Source: Shewanella sp. Isolate11 (GTDB taxonomy: Bacteria; Pseudomonadota; Gammaproteobacteria; Enterobacterales; Shewanellaceae). Taken from it: 64,000 nt of DNA. The notes under the pieces were generated by a model, which did no database searches, was not told the DNA's origin, and saw only the letters and a program-made list of their open reading frames with translations. The translations under genes and the position numbers were made by a program. Of this stretch, positions 36,697-45,943 are shown piece after piece (the stretch's first letter is position 1; each line of letters starts with the position of its first letter). The stretch spans positions 125,544 through 189,543 of the forward strand of contig NZ_JAKEVF010000006.1 of assembly GCF_022398315.1 (NCBI RefSeq), in the 5' to 3' direction.

Positions 36697-36730
36697 AAAA
36701 GGCGGAAACCGAAAGGTGACCGCCTTTTTT
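36697..36730 (+). terminator. Intrinsic terminator of the atp operon
   Basis: AAAAGGCGG (36697-36705) and CCGCCTTTT (36720-36728) with a 14-base loop and more Ts. Confidence 0.85.
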
Positions 36731-36862
36731 GTTGCTGATATTTAATTCTGTATGTCTTGGTATCACCAATCAACTTCGCTTTTATCGAGGTTTTACTTTA
36801 AAATCACTGCATAAAATTGACCTCTATTTTTATTTTTACAGCATTCGCTCAAGGATCATTTC

Positions 36863-38227
36863 ATGGCTCTTAATGTCGTTATTCTGGCTGCAGGCAAAGG
36901 AACTCGCATGCGCTCAGATCTTCCTAAAGTTCTTCATCCTATTGCCCATAAAAGTATGGTTCAGCACGTTATTGATACCGCTCATCAAGTGGGCAGTGAC
37001 GCTATTCAGTTGGTCTACGGTTACGGCGCCGAGCAATTAAAACAAAAGCTGGGCGAGCAGCAACTGAACTGGGTATTGCAGGCAGAGCAGTTAGGTACAG
37101 GCCATGCGGTGGCGCAGGCTAACGATAATATTAACGATGATGATACGGTATTGATCCTATACGGCGATGTACCTTTGATTCAATCATCGACTCTTGAAGC
37201 GTTACTCAAGGCTCGTGAAACCGATGGATTGGCGATACTTACCGTTAATTTGCCTAATCCGACAGGTTATGGTCGTATTGTCCGAGAAGCGGGCAAAGTT
37301 GTGGGAATTGTCGAGCAGAAAGATGCCAATGTTGAGCAGTTGAAGATAGATGAAATTAACACAGGTATCATGGCCGCTCCAGGTAAGCAGCTTAAGAACT
37401 GGTTGAGCCAACTGTCGTCAGATAATGCTCAAGGGGAATATTATCTTACCGATATCGTTGCCATGGCTCATCGTGATGGCGTGGCTATCACCACGGCGCA
37501 GCCTGAGTCAGCTATTGAGGTTGAAGGTGCTAATAACCGTGTACAGCTAGCACAACTCGAACGCGCTTATCAGGCTAGAGCTGCCGAACAATTAATGTTA
37601 GCAGGTGCTAATTTACGCGATCCTGCCCGTATCGATATTCGTGGTGATGTTACCGTAGGTATGGATGTGATGGTGGATGTGAATGTTATTTTTCAAGGTA
37701 AGGTTACCATAGGTAACAATGTTACCATTGGTGCGGGCGCTATTCTGATCGACTGTGAAATTGCCGATAATGCTGAGATTAAACCTTATTCTATCGTTGA
37801 AAATGCCATTGTCGGTGAAGCGGCGAGCGCGGGTCCATTTGCGCGTTTACGTCCGGGAGCCGAATTGAAACGTGATGCGCACATAGGTAATTTCGTTGAG
37901 ATGAAGAAAGCCGTTTTGGGTGAAGGCTCTAAAGCGGGACACTTAGCTTATATTGGTGACGCTAAAGTTGGTGCTGGGGTGAATATTGGTGCGGGAACGA
38001 TCACTTGTAATTATGATGGTGTTAATAAGCATCTGACAGTGATCGAAGATGATGTCTTTGTGGGGAGTGATACTCAGCTTGTTGCGCCAGTTACTATTGG
38101 CAAAGGAGCGACATTAGGCGCCGGCTCAACAATCACTCGTGACGTTGCAGCAGATGAATTAGTTATTACACGAGTCAAACAGCGCCATATTTCTGGTTGG
38201 GCGAGACCGGTTAAGATTAAAAAGTAA
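36863..38227 (+). CDS. glmU: Bifunctional GlmU: GlcNAc-1-P uridyltransferase / GlcN-1-P acetyltransferase
   Basis: 454 residues. Nucleotidyltransferase signature [28 protein letters not shown], then a left-handed beta-helix of hexapeptide repeats (about 250-450) with [23 protein letters not shown] and [13 protein letters not shown]. It makes UDP-GlcNAc for peptidoglycan and LPS (established). glmS, which makes its precursor, is 3.3 kb downstream, here separated by a TonB receptor and a regulator. Confidence 0.98.
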   Translation: MALNVVILAAGKGTRMRSDLPKVLHPIAHKSMVQHVIDTAHQVGSDAIQLVYGYGAEQLKQKLGEQQLNWVLQAEQLGTGHAVAQANDNINDDDTVLILYGDVPLIQSSTLEALLKARETDGLAILTVNLPNPTGYGRIVREAGKVVGIVEQKDANVEQLKIDEINTGIMAAPGKQLKNWLSQLSSDNAQGEYYLTDIVAMAHRDGVAITTAQPESAIEVEGANNRVQLAQLERAYQARAAEQLMLAGANLRDPARIDIRGDVTVGMDVMVDVNVIFQGKVTIGNNVTIGAGAILIDCEIADNAEIKPYSIVENAIVGEAASAGPFARLRPGAELKRDAHIGNFVEMKKAVLGEGSKAGHLAYIGDAKVGAGVNIGAGTITCNYDGVNKHLTVIEDDVFVGSDTQLVAPVTIGKGATLGAGSTITRDVAADELVITRVKQRHISGWARPVKIKK

Positions 38228-38245
38228 CTCGACGAAGTGTAAGTG

Positions 38246-38269
38246 AAGCGACCTAAGGGTCGCTTTTTT
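38246..38269 (+). terminator. Intrinsic terminator after glmU
   Basis: AAGCGACC (38246-38253), loop TAAG, GGTCGCTT (38258-38265) and further Ts. Confidence 0.88.
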
Positions 38270-38371
38270 ATTGTTTAAAAATAGAGGTTTGTTTGAATTT
38301 TGACCATTTCAAATTGGAGAAGCAGACAGGGATCACAGTTGGAAAGTAAACATCTGTAAATTAGTTTAAAT

Positions 38372-38390
38372 AAAAACGATTCTCATTTAT
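38372..38390 (+). promoter_or_regulatory. Fur-box-like sequence before TonB receptor
   Basis: AAAAACGATTCTCATTTAT resembles the Fur consensus GATAATGATAATCATTATC imperfectly, with the strongest part being GATTCTCATT. It lies about 50 bases before the receptor ATG. Plausible because such receptors are usually iron-repressed. Confidence 0.5.
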
Positions 38391-38437
38391 AGTCGCAACA
38401 ACTTAAAGGTTGTTGCCATTATCATTTTGAGGTTGTT

Positions 38438-40576
38438 ATGTCTGTTAAGTGTCGTTGTTTTAGTTATTCGAGAGTGGGATTAGCGGTTTTTAGTGTCTTA
38501 TCTAGCATGGCTGTCGCTGCAGATGAAGCACAAACTACAGCGGCTATTGATAACAAAATAGAACGTATAACCGTATCTGGCAGAACATTTAATGATTACA
38601 AAGTCGGTGTGGCTTCGGGCGCAATGCGCGGTGATATCGACTTAATGGACACTCCGCAATCGGTAGCCGTCATTCCCGATTTTGTTACCGACGAGCAGTT
38701 GGCAACTAACCTTTCTGAAGTATTAGTTAACGATTCAAGTGTGACTGGTGGTAGCGAAAAATGGAACCGCCAAGTCTTTAATATTCGTGGTTTTGAATTG
38801 TCATCAGGTTCGGGCTTCCTCATCAATGGTCAGCAGCAATGGTCGCACTATGTACAACCTATTGAAACATTACAGCAAGTGGAAGTGTTAAAAGGCCCAT
38901 CAAGCATGTTGTATGGTCAGTCAGGTCCAGGTGGTTTGATCAATATGGTGACAAAGAAGCCGACCTACGATTCACTATTCGAACTGGGCTTTGATACCGA
39001 TGAACATGGCTCTACTCGTTTTCAACTGGATGCGGGTGGCAGCTTAAATGAAGCGCAGACTATTCGCTATCGCAGCGTGTTAGTGAAGCAAGATACTGAA
39101 TACTGGAGAGAGTACCAAGATAGCAGCAATCAAGAGCGTGATCGCTGGTTAGGTTATTTAAACCTAGAGTTTGATATTACTGACGACTTATTGCTGTCGC
39201 TTAAATATGATCATACTCAAGATAAGACAGGTATCGACCGTGGTGGCTGGTTAAATAGTGACGGTGACCTTATTGGGGGCAAAGAGATTATTTGGGACAT
39301 GCCTTGGGCGTTTACCGATAACACCATTTCTAATCTAGGTGCCGAACTGACTTACCACATCAGCAGTGATTGGAAAGTCAAAGCGGGTTATAACGATCAG
39401 CAATTTAATCGTCAGCGCTTAGATTCATCACCAAGTTTAGTTAGAGGTTCTGAAGATCCATTTGCCGATGGTTACACCATAAGTGCATTTGACCGTTACG
39501 ATGATTGGCAACATAAAACAGGCTTCATCGATTTTACAAGCCAAGTGGAAACCTTTGGGCTAGAGCATCAATTACTTATCGGTGCAAATATGCTGGAGTA
39601 CTATTACGGAGTGCAGCGAGACTCCGGTCAACGTGGTCAGCTAGTTATGCCTGGTCAACCTGTAGCTAAGCCTGATTTAGATTATCACCGTGCTAGCCTA
39701 TCTGAGAATGATTACAAGCATTATGGTTTTTACCTGCAAGATCTGATCACCATCAACGATACTTGGCAACTGCTTGCAGGTGTTCGTTACGATGAGCAGA
39801 AGAAAGACGGCGAGGGACAAAACAACTACGCGGTATCACCTAAAGTGGGAGTGATTTACTCTCCAGCGGAAAATGGCAGCATCTATTTCAACTACTCTAA
39901 AAGTTTTGTTCCACAAGGTAGCGTCAATAATGATTTAGACGTTAATGACGGGATGAATCTTGACCCTGAATATGGGGAACAGTATGAAGTGGGCACTAAA
40001 TGGGAGTTGTTCGATGCTAGCTTGTTACTAACTGGTGCCATCTTCGACATAAAAGTTTCTAATGTTACCGTGACCGAAGATCTCAATGTTATTAATGCCG
40101 CTGGTGATCAAACCATTACTACTCAAAGTGGTGAGCAACACCATAGAGGTTTTGAGGTGGGTGCCCAAGGCCAGGTCAGTGAAAAATGGTTCGTAACCAG
40201 CTCAATGATGTATCTCGATGCCGAATATGTACGCCCTGCAAATGATAGCCTTAATGGCAAAACGCCAGTAGATGCTCCTGAATGGTCGGCTAATATCTGG
40301 ACTCGCTACGAAATGACCGAAAACTTAGCTTTTAACTTTGGTGCAGTGTATGTGGGCGAACGTTTCGCAAACACCTCAAATGACATTACAAAAGAGGCTT
40401 ATGTCCGTTTTGATTTAGGTGCGGCATACAATATGGATGTAATGGGAACAGATGTTAACCTGCGTTTAAACGTTCAAAATCTATTTGATACCGATTATCT
40501 TGCCGGTGGCACTAATACAGATGTGACTGTGGGTGAAGGACGTAACTTTGGTTTAGCCCTGCAAGCTAAGTTCTAA
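38438..40576 (+). CDS. TonB-dependent siderophore receptor (FhuA/FhuE-like family)
   Basis: 712 residues. A signal peptide ends near SMAVAADE. The TonB-box region is followed by the plug domain: DTPQSVAVIPDFVTDEQL, RGFELSSGSGFLINGQQ, and EVLKGPSSMLYGQSGPGGLIN. The rest is a 22-strand barrel pattern ending LALQAKF with the terminal Phe of outer-membrane proteins. It imports a ferric siderophore, probably hydroxamate type by similarity of the plug (inference). A Fur-like site precedes it and a strong terminator follows. It is monocistronic. Confidence 0.9.
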   Translation: MSVKCRCFSYSRVGLAVFSVLSSMAVAADEAQTTAAIDNKIERITVSGRTFNDYKVGVASGAMRGDIDLMDTPQSVAVIPDFVTDEQLATNLSEVLVNDSSVTGGSEKWNRQVFNIRGFELSSGSGFLINGQQQWSHYVQPIETLQQVEVLKGPSSMLYGQSGPGGLINMVTKKPTYDSLFELGFDTDEHGSTRFQLDAGGSLNEAQTIRYRSVLVKQDTEYWREYQDSSNQERDRWLGYLNLEFDITDDLLLSLKYDHTQDKTGIDRGGWLNSDGDLIGGKEIIWDMPWAFTDNTISNLGAELTYHISSDWKVKAGYNDQQFNRQRLDSSPSLVRGSEDPFADGYTISAFDRYDDWQHKTGFIDFTSQVETFGLEHQLLIGANMLEYYYGVQRDSGQRGQLVMPGQPVAKPDLDYHRASLSENDYKHYGFYLQDLITINDTWQLLAGVRYDEQKKDGEGQNNYAVSPKVGVIYSPAENGSIYFNYSKSFVPQGSVNNDLDVNDGMNLDPEYGEQYEVGTKWELFDASLLLTGAIFDIKVSNVTVTEDLNVINAAGDQTITTQSGEQHHRGFEVGAQGQVSEKWFVTSSMMYLDAEYVRPANDSLNGKTPVDAPEWSANIWTRYEMTENLAFNFGAVYVGERFANTSNDITKEAYVRFDLGAAYNMDVMGTDVNLRLNVQNLFDTDYLAGGTNTDVTVGEGRNFGLALQAKF

Positions 40577-40611
40577 CTTCTAACCTTCTATAGGGTGATG
40601 ATTTCATTAAG

Positions 40612-40639
40612 CCAGTAGTTTCGACTACTGGTTTTTTTT
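40612..40639 (+). terminator. Intrinsic terminator with UUCG loop
   Basis: CCAGTAGT (40612-40619), tetraloop TTCG, ACTACTGG (40624-40631), then eight Ts: a textbook terminator for the receptor gene. Confidence 0.95.
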
Positions 40640-40718
40640 GGCCGCTACTTAGGTAATTTGTAATCCCCTTTATTGCTAGGAATTAGTCACAATATCAGTA
40701 TAAGTACTGGTAATAAAA

Positions 40719-40755
40719 GTTTCGATTCATTACTATATAACTTCCGAAACGAAAG
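40719..40755 (+). promoter_or_regulatory. Possible autoregulatory operator of the DeoR-type regulator
   Basis: GTTTCG (40719-40724) and CGAAAC (40745-40750) form a spaced inverted repeat, with another CGAAAG immediately following, around a TATATAA-type -10 region. DeoR-family regulators often bind TTTCG-type repeats (family knowledge). Confidence 0.4.
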
Positions 40756-40771
40756 TTAACTGAAAGATATA

Positions 40772-41542
40772 ATGAACAAACGAAACACTCAACAGCGCAG
40801 ACATAGCATTATTGCCATCTTAAATGAGCAGGGCGAAGTTAGCGTCGATGAGCTTGCCAATCGTTTTTCTACCTCTGAAGTCACCATAAGAAAAGATCTT
40901 GCCGCGTTAGAAAAAACTGGGCTTCTGCTACGTCGCTATGGCGGTGCCGTAGCGATTCCTGATGAAGTTACTCAGCAATTTAGCGCCAAATTATCTCCTA
41001 ATAAAATGGCGATTGCTCAAGCGGCTGCCAAACTGATTAAAGATCATAATCGCATCATTATCGACAGTGGCAGCACGACATCAGGTCTAGTGCAGCAACT
41101 TAACGATAAGCGCGGTTTAGTGGTAATGACTAATGCATTGCAGTTGGCTAATGCTATTCATGAGTTGGAAAATGAACCCACATTATTGATGACCGGTGGC
41201 ACTTGGGACCCACATTCAGAATCTTTTCAGGGACAGGTAGCTGAACAGGTATTGCGTTCATATAACTTTGATCAACTGTTTATAGGTGCCGATGGAATCG
41301 ATCTCGAACGAGGCACAACCACGTTTAATGAATTAACCGGTTTAAGCAAGGTGATGGCAGAAGTCTCACGAGAAGTTATCGTGATGGTCGACTCAGATAA
41401 GATAGGCAAGCGTATTCCTAATCTTGAGCTAGCGTGGGAGCAAATAAGTGCTCTGGTGACCGACGATAGAATCGATGCAGCCATCGTAGAACAGATCACT
41501 CAGCAGGGCGTTAATGTCATTTTGGCGCCCTACTTTAAATAA
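40772..41542 (+). CDS. DeoR-family transcriptional regulator upstream of glmS
   Basis: 256 residues. N-terminal winged HTH RRHSIIAILNEQGEVSVDEL, then STSEVTIRKDLAALEKTGLLLRRYGGAV, the DeoR signature. The C-terminal sugar-phosphate sensing domain has IIDSGSTTSGL, LLMTGGTWD, FIGADGID and VDSDKIGK. It sits 36 bases before glmS on the same strand, so it is probably cotranscribed and may sense an amino-sugar phosphate to control glmS (inference). A similar regulator next to glmS occurs in Vibrio (recalled). Confidence 0.88.
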   Translation: MNKRNTQQRRHSIIAILNEQGEVSVDELANRFSTSEVTIRKDLAALEKTGLLLRRYGGAVAIPDEVTQQFSAKLSPNKMAIAQAAAKLIKDHNRIIIDSGSTTSGLVQQLNDKRGLVVMTNALQLANAIHELENEPTLLMTGGTWDPHSESFQGQVAEQVLRSYNFDQLFIGADGIDLERGTTTFNELTGLSKVMAEVSREVIVMVDSDKIGKRIPNLELAWEQISALVTDDRIDAAIVEQITQQGVNVILAPYFK

Positions 41543-41578
41543 CTTTATTTTTAATTATTCAATTTTTAGGAAACGACT

Positions 41579-43408
41579 ATGTGCGGAATCGTTGGTGCAG
41601 TAGCGCAAAGGGATGTGGCAGAAATCTTAGTAGAAGGCCTACGCCGTCTCGAATACCGTGGTTATGACTCAGCCGGTGTTGCGGTGATTAATCAAGGCCA
41701 ACTCAGCAGTACTCGCCGAGTCGGTAAGGTGCAGGAGCTATCTAGCGCCCTTGATGAAAGTCCATTAATCGGCGGAACCGGTATTGCACATACTCGCTGG
41801 GCTACTCATGGTGAGCCTAGTGAGCGTAATGCTCATCCTCATTTATCCAGTGGTGATATTGCCGTCGTTCATAACGGTATTATCGAAAACCACAACAAGT
41901 TACGTGAGATGCTTAAAGGTTTGGGTTATGTGTTCGCATCAGACACAGACACCGAGGTTATTTGTCATCTAGTGCACCATGAACTTAAAAGCCATGACAC
42001 CTTACTTGCAGCGGTTCAGGCAACGGTTAAACAGCTTGAAGGCGCCTACGGTACAGTGGTTATTGACCGTCGTGATAGCGAACGCATGATAGTGGCGCGC
42101 AGTGGTAGCCCGCTAGTGATTGGTTTTGGACTGGGTGAAAACTTTGTTGCTTCAGATCAACTTGCATTACTACCTGTAACTCGCTCTTTTGCTTTCTTAG
42201 AAGAGGGCGATGTGGCCGAGGTGATGCGCCGCAGCGTGTCTATTTTCGATTTAGATGGTAATGCTGTTGAGCGTGAAATCAAAGAGTCAGAAGTGACTCA
42301 TGATGCCGGCGATAAAGGTGAATATCGCCACTATATGCTTAAAGAGATTTACGAGCAGCCCCGTGCGATTTCTCATACCTTAGAAGGGCGTATTGCTGGT
42401 GGACAGGTATTAGATTCTGCTTTTGGTGACAATGCCGCCGAGTTTTTAAAAGATATTAAACACGTGCAAATCATCGCCTGTGGTACCAGTTATCACGCAG
42501 GTATGGCGGCGCGTTACTGGCTAGAAGATTGGGCTGGGGTTTCTTGTAATGTTGAAATTGCCTCTGAGTTTCGTTATCGCAAATCGCATCTGTTCCCTAA
42601 TAGCTTGTTAGTCACTATCTCTCAGTCAGGCGAAACAGCCGATACTTTGGCGGCACTGCGTTTGGCAAAAGAGATGGGTTATAAAGCGACTATGACTATC
42701 TGTAATGCCCCAGGTTCTTCATTAGTCAGAGAATCCGATATGGCTTATATGATGAAAGCTGGCGCCGAAATTGGTGTAGCTTCCACTAAAGCATTCACGG
42801 TTCAGTTGGCTGGGCTTTTAATGCTAACGGCCGCAATTGGTCGTCATAACGGTATGTCAGATGAAACATTGGCTGGTATCACCAAGAGCCTACAATCTAT
42901 GCCAGCCAAAGTTGAGCAGGTTCTCGGTCTGGATGATGAAATTGCCGAATTAGCAGAAGACTTTGCCGATAAACATCATGCCTTATTTTTAGGTCGTGGT
43001 GATCAGTATCCTATTGCGATGGAAGGGGCGCTCAAACTAAAAGAGATCTCTTATATCCACGCTGAAGCCTATGCATCTGGTGAGCTAAAACATGGCCCAT
43101 TGGCGTTGATCGATGCTGATATGCCGGTAATTGTGGTTGCGCCTAATAACGAACTGCTAGAGAAACTTAAATCAAATGTGGAAGAGGTGCGTGCTCGTGG
43201 CGGCTTAATGTATGTGTTTGCCGATCGCGATGCCGAGTTTGAATCTGATGACACCATGAAAGTCATTCCTGTGCCACATTGCGATGAGTATATGGCTGCA
43301 TTGATTTATACCATTCCATTACAGCTACTTTCATATCATGTGGCCTTAATTAAAGGCACCGATGTAGATCAGCCTCGAAACCTAGCTAAATCAGTAACTG
43401 TAGAATAA
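41579..43408 (+). CDS. glmS: Glucosamine-6-phosphate synthase (isomerizing)
   Basis: 609 residues. The N-terminal nucleophile Cys2 ([10 protein letters not shown]) marks the glutaminase domain, followed by [15 protein letters not shown] and [11 protein letters not shown]; two SIS domains follow ([48 protein letters not shown]). It ends [13 protein letters not shown], the segment whose codons are the TnsD recognition site of Tn7 (established). It converts fructose-6-P and Gln to GlcN-6-P. A Tn7-like end follows directly. Confidence 0.98.
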   Translation: MCGIVGAVAQRDVAEILVEGLRRLEYRGYDSAGVAVINQGQLSSTRRVGKVQELSSALDESPLIGGTGIAHTRWATHGEPSERNAHPHLSSGDIAVVHNGIIENHNKLREMLKGLGYVFASDTDTEVICHLVHHELKSHDTLLAAVQATVKQLEGAYGTVVIDRRDSERMIVARSGSPLVIGFGLGENFVASDQLALLPVTRSFAFLEEGDVAEVMRRSVSIFDLDGNAVEREIKESEVTHDAGDKGEYRHYMLKEIYEQPRAISHTLEGRIAGGQVLDSAFGDNAAEFLKDIKHVQIIACGTSYHAGMAARYWLEDWAGVSCNVEIASEFRYRKSHLFPNSLLVTISQSGETADTLAALRLAKEMGYKATMTICNAPGSSLVRESDMAYMMKAGAEIGVASTKAFTVQLAGLLMLTAAIGRHNGMSDETLAGITKSLQSMPAKVEQVLGLDDEIAELAEDFADKHHALFLGRGDQYPIAMEGALKLKEISYIHAEAYASGELKHGPLALIDADMPVIVVAPNNELLEKLKSNVEEVRARGGLMYVFADRDAEFESDDTMKVIPVPHCDEYMAALIYTIPLQLLSYHVALIKGTDVDQPRNLAKSVTVE

Positions 43409-43430
43409 GTTGTTGTTTTTAAATGGTTGT

Positions 43431-43500
43431 TGTGGATTCTAAATAAAGTTGGAAACGTCTGAATAAAGATGGAAACAACTGAACAAAGTTGGAAAGTGTA
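43431..43500 (+). mobile_element. Tn7-like transposon right-end remnant at the glmS attachment site
   Basis: TGTGG starts 23 bases after the last base of the glmS stop codon, the known Tn7 insertion point. Three 20-base tandem repeats follow: 43441-43460, 43461-43480 and 43481-43500, each built on AATAAAGTTGGAAAC or a close variant. This matches the layout of Tn7 ends: TGTGG terminus followed by repeated TnsB sites of type AATAAAGTnnnAAAC, with the first site in the same register (Tn7 sequence recalled, not searched). No tnsA-E gene or matching left end was found in the window, so this looks like a decayed or solo end. Confidence 0.65.
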
Positions 43501-43501
43501 A

Positions 43502-43526
43502 AGGAGCTCAGTGAGCTCCTTTTTTA
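43502..43526 (+). terminator. Intrinsic terminator downstream of glmS
   Basis: AGGAGCT (43502-43508) with AGCTCCT (43514-43520) and a T-run to 43525. It follows immediately after the third tandem repeat, so glmS transcripts would read through the transposon-end-like repeats before stopping. Confidence 0.85.
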
Positions 43527-43591
43527 TAATTTAATGAGTTTTGTAATATTGCGCTTATTGGAAATTTGAACTGCCACACCATATTTAATGG

Positions 43592-43671
43592 TTGGCTAGA
43601 GCCAAATTAGCAATAGATAGGTTCCAATCAGAAAATTGGAAGTTAAGGGAACACACTTTTGGACAAAAGTG
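43592..43671. repeat. Three short inverted repeats in a non-coding stretch
   Basis: TTGGCT/AGCCAA (43592-43605), TTCCAAT/ATTGGAA (43622-43641) and CACTTTTG/CAAAAGTG (43654-43671) lie in series, followed by the palindrome AGGTATACCT (43684-43693). The surrounding 43527-44012 has no convincing gene. It could be a small structured RNA or remnants of a mobile element. Confidence 0.45.
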
Positions 43672-44012
43672 AGATAGGGCTTTAGGTATACCTTTTTAGA
43701 TTCGGATTAATTTTTGTATGACTAACCTTTGAGCACGTGGGCAGATTCTCATGACCTCTACATTCACAGATTAATTAATGGGGTAAAAGCCTAAGAAAGC
43801 ACAGATTTGTTTGTCTACCAAAGAATAATGAACCTGGTGAAAAGTTGTGATTTTTTTAATTAAACACCACCCTAACAGTAACAAAATGTAACGTCCCAGC
43901 CTTATCTTTATCTCTATCAATATTGGTCATTATTAAGTTAGAATTTATGTCAATCCTTGAACTAAATTAATATTTATGAAATTATCACCAGACTTCTGAT
44001 GAAGTTAATATA

Positions 44013-44675
44013 CTAATTTATTTTTACAGTTCCACCATGCTCCCCAACAACAGCGTACATCAATCCATGAAAGGCCCCGTCTTCCTCAAACACTTTCAAA
44101 ATACCACCTCTTAAGTGATTTCCAATTTTTTTATTATTGCTTAAATATTCGAGCGTATTAATAGCTGACACCTTATCATCTGAAAGGAAATTTATAATAC
44201 ACACTTGCATATCACAGTTTGCTTCTACTGCCGACCCTAATGAAATATTATCTAAATTCAAATTACTTAATTCATTATTTATTTTTTCTTCTGTTTCATA
44301 AGAATATTCATTTTTTTGCGTTGAGTATTTTACCGTGTCAATCAATAAGTTCATATCTTCCGCCCCCATTTCTTCAAAAAAATCACTTTTAATAACAACT
44401 TCTGACTTTTTCGCTTCCAAAATATCATCAACCTGTGATTTATTGATAAGGCTATCTTGAGGTGGAATGACTACATGCTGTATATCTCTTGAATCATTAT
44501 AATTGTTTTTATTTTGGGGTTTTATTAATTCAGAACTTCCATTAGGTGTAACACCATCAGTACCATTCGAGTTATAGTTGAATTCTTTATCACCATTATC
44601 AACTTGATTTGTGTATACAGAAATTAATATTGTAATTGCAAAAATTGACAATAACATCAAAGTCCATTTTTTCAT
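44013..44675 (-). CDS. Membrane-anchored periplasmic protein with CX4C, unknown function
   Basis: 220 residues from the ATG at 44675, with AGGAG upstream. N-terminal helix WTLMLLSIFAITILISVY, an Asn/Asp/Ser-rich linker (about 25-65), then a helical region and NCDMQVCIINF (two Cys four apart) before a beta-rich tail ending GEHGGTVKIN. Its plan parallels the 4808-5452 protein, suggesting the same family (inference). The gene is visibly AT-rich compared with its surroundings and lies in the segment behind the Tn7-like end, so it may be transferred cargo. Confidence 0.65.
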   Translation of the reverse strand: MKKWTLMLLSIFAITILISVYTNQVDNGDKEFNYNSNGTDGVTPNGSSELIKPQNKNNYNDSRDIQHVVIPPQDSLINKSQVDDILEAKKSEVVIKSDFFEEMGAEDMNLLIDTVKYSTQKNEYSYETEEKINNELSNLNLDNISLGSAVEANCDMQVCIINFLSDDKVSAINTLEYLSNNKKIGNHLRGGILKVFEEDGAFHGLMYAVVGEHGGTVKIN

Positions 44676-44716
44676 GAGAATTCGGCTCCTATTTCTTAAA
44701 CATTCCATATGCTTTA

Positions 44717-44747
44717 GGCAACCATCACAAAATATATGATGGTTGCC
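44717..44747. repeat. Perfect inverted repeat upstream of the 44013 gene
   Basis: GGCAACCATCA (44717-44727) and TGATGGTTGCC (44737-44747), 11-base arms with a 9-base loop, in the 44676-44976 gap between two minus-strand genes. It lacks a T-run. It could terminate the lipoprotein transcript or be an operator. Nothing else recognisable in this gap. Confidence 0.55.
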
Positions 44748-44976
44748 ATAATCGATAAAGCGTTATTCCATCATCTTCCAAACGCTCCCACCACAGCAAT
44801 CAGTAACATTCCAATTGCTGTCAATGCTACATGCATTATCACATCGAAATGTTCCATATGGTGTTTTGTGGTAAGCCCCTAATATCTTAGACACTTTACA
44901 TGTAAATTTGGAGTGGTAGATAATTAGATATCACTCTATTGAAGTGACATCTAAATATTACTTTAAAAAATAGAAA

Positions 44977-45225
44977 TTATTCGCGACTTTCTGATAGCAC
45001 ACGATTGTTGCGCATCATCACATCCGCTTCACGTTTTTCATCCTCGCGTTGCTGGGCCGTTGTACAGCGACGGGTAGAAATTCGTGAACCCGTTTCGACA
45101 ACTTTATCGCAACGATAACCATCAGTACGCTCTGGTTGAGTGCTAGCCGTTTTTCCTTCATTTGGTGAAGAACTACATGCCGCTAATAAGCAAACTGTCG
45201 CGGCTGATATCAGTATATGTTTCAT
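44977..45225 (-). CDS. Small lipoprotein, unknown function
   Basis: 82 residues from the ATG at 45225, with GGAG spaced 8 bases. Signal peptide with lipobox LLAAC (MKHILISAATVCLLAACSSS), then a short charged mature part with CDKVVETGSRISTRRC and a C-terminal QQREDEKREADVMMRNNR helix. Shewanella and related genomes have many short envelope lipoproteins of this RRC-type pattern; no function is assigned. Confidence 0.75.
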   Translation of the reverse strand: MKHILISAATVCLLAACSSSPNEGKTASTQPERTDGYRCDKVVETGSRISTRRCTTAQQREDEKREADVMMRNNRVLSESRE

Positions 45226-45240
45226 CCTTGGAACTCCCAT

Positions 45241-45700
45241 GTTCAGAAATTAAAAACGCTCATTTAATGTTTACCAATCAGTATAAAGAAGTGATAGCTC
45301 TACGAGAATTTAGCGTTTCTGAGGCAAGGAGTGGAGAGCATAGTTATTCTACGGTCAAACTCGTTAACACCGTATCATAAGTGCTAAAACTCGCCTGCTA
45401 GGTATGTTTTTGGCTTCCGACTTCTGCCTTGAGTTGCCTCACAAGGGAGTCACCATTCCATCATCCATTCGCCTTGAATGAGTTGCCAAAAAAATGCTGA
45501 GTCGACCACCTTCTTATATTGATAGGCAACTACGCTAGCTAGAATCGTTGCAACAAACAACTAATAAAATTTATCAATATGTTACAGCCTATAAAATGCG
45601 TTGCTTTAGCCTAAAAGTGTTTATTTTACTCTGGTGTATGAGTTAGGTAGGTATTTATATAGCTATCTATTTTATAAGAAAAATATTTTTACTGCTTAGG
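45241..45700. other. Non-coding stretch, possible dispersed repeat
   Basis: No convincing gene. About 45270-45440 has the compositional look of Shewanella intergenic repeat DNA rather than coding sequence, with GAGGCAA (45321) and TTGCCTC (45434) as loosely paired ends. I cannot confirm a repeat family without a genome search. Confidence 0.25.
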
Positions 45701-45729
45701 TTTGACGATTCGAAAATTATCAATCATCT

Positions 45730-45735
45730 TATAAT
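45730..45735 (+). promoter_or_regulatory. Likely -10 element for riboswitch transcript
   Basis: TATAAT at 45730-45735, about 35 bases before the riboswitch core. The nearest TTGACG (45702-45707) is 22 bases upstream, too far for a standard spacer, so the -35 is uncertain. Confidence 0.4.
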
Positions 45736-45769
45736 AGGACTTTAGGATGTGCTAATGGTCCAATGTTAA

Positions 45770-45863
45770 CTGACGAACAGGCACACCCGTTGTGAAACGG
45801 GGCCGCAAAACTTCGGATCTTAGTGTATTTGCTGTTATTAAGATGGCTGAGTTGCCGAATCAG
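45770..45863 (+). ncRNA. Cyclic-di-GMP-I (GEMM) riboswitch
   Basis: P1 closes CTGA (45770-45773) with TCAG (45860-45863). P2 is CCCGTT-GTGA-AACGGG, capped by a GNRA tetraloop, then CCGCAAAAC as in the GEMM core GACGCAAAGC, and the P3 stem (CGGATCTTA with TTAAGATGG) leads to the typical end GGCTGAGTTGCCGAA. This sequence and order match the GEMM aptamer that binds c-di-GMP. It lies 80 bases before the secreted protein gene at 45944. Confidence 0.88.
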
Positions 45864-45874
45864 GTGAAAAATTT

Positions 45875-45910
45875 AAGTGCTGCGCTAATGACAAGCAGTA
45901 CTTATTTTAT
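45875..45910 (+). terminator. Putative riboswitch expression-platform terminator
   Basis: AAGTGCTGC (45875-45883) pairs with GCAGTACTT (45895-45903) with one G-U pair, followed by ATTTTAT. A modest intrinsic terminator between the c-di-GMP aptamer and the coding region, suggesting transcriptional control. Confidence 0.55.
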
Positions 45911-45943
45911 ACGGAAATTTATTTTTTACCTTTCGGAGAGTTT

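Noticed and set aside
38331..38355. CAGTTGGAAAGTAAAC before the TonB receptor resembling the TnsB-like repeats
   Set aside because: A single partial copy without the AATAAAG part; chance similarity is likely.
43441..43500. CRISPR-like array reading of the three 20-base repeats
   Set aside because: Repeats are directly adjacent with no unique spacers; the Tn7-end layout explains them better.
44795..44816. Possible Tn7-like left end ending CCACCACA
   Set aside because: The reverse complement starts TGTGG but no AATAAAG-type repeats follow, so there is no support for a transposon end.
45162..45380. 72-codon plus-strand reading frame over the lipoprotein start
   Set aside because: It opposes the well-supported lipoprotein gene, lacks a ribosome site and shows no protein-like pattern.
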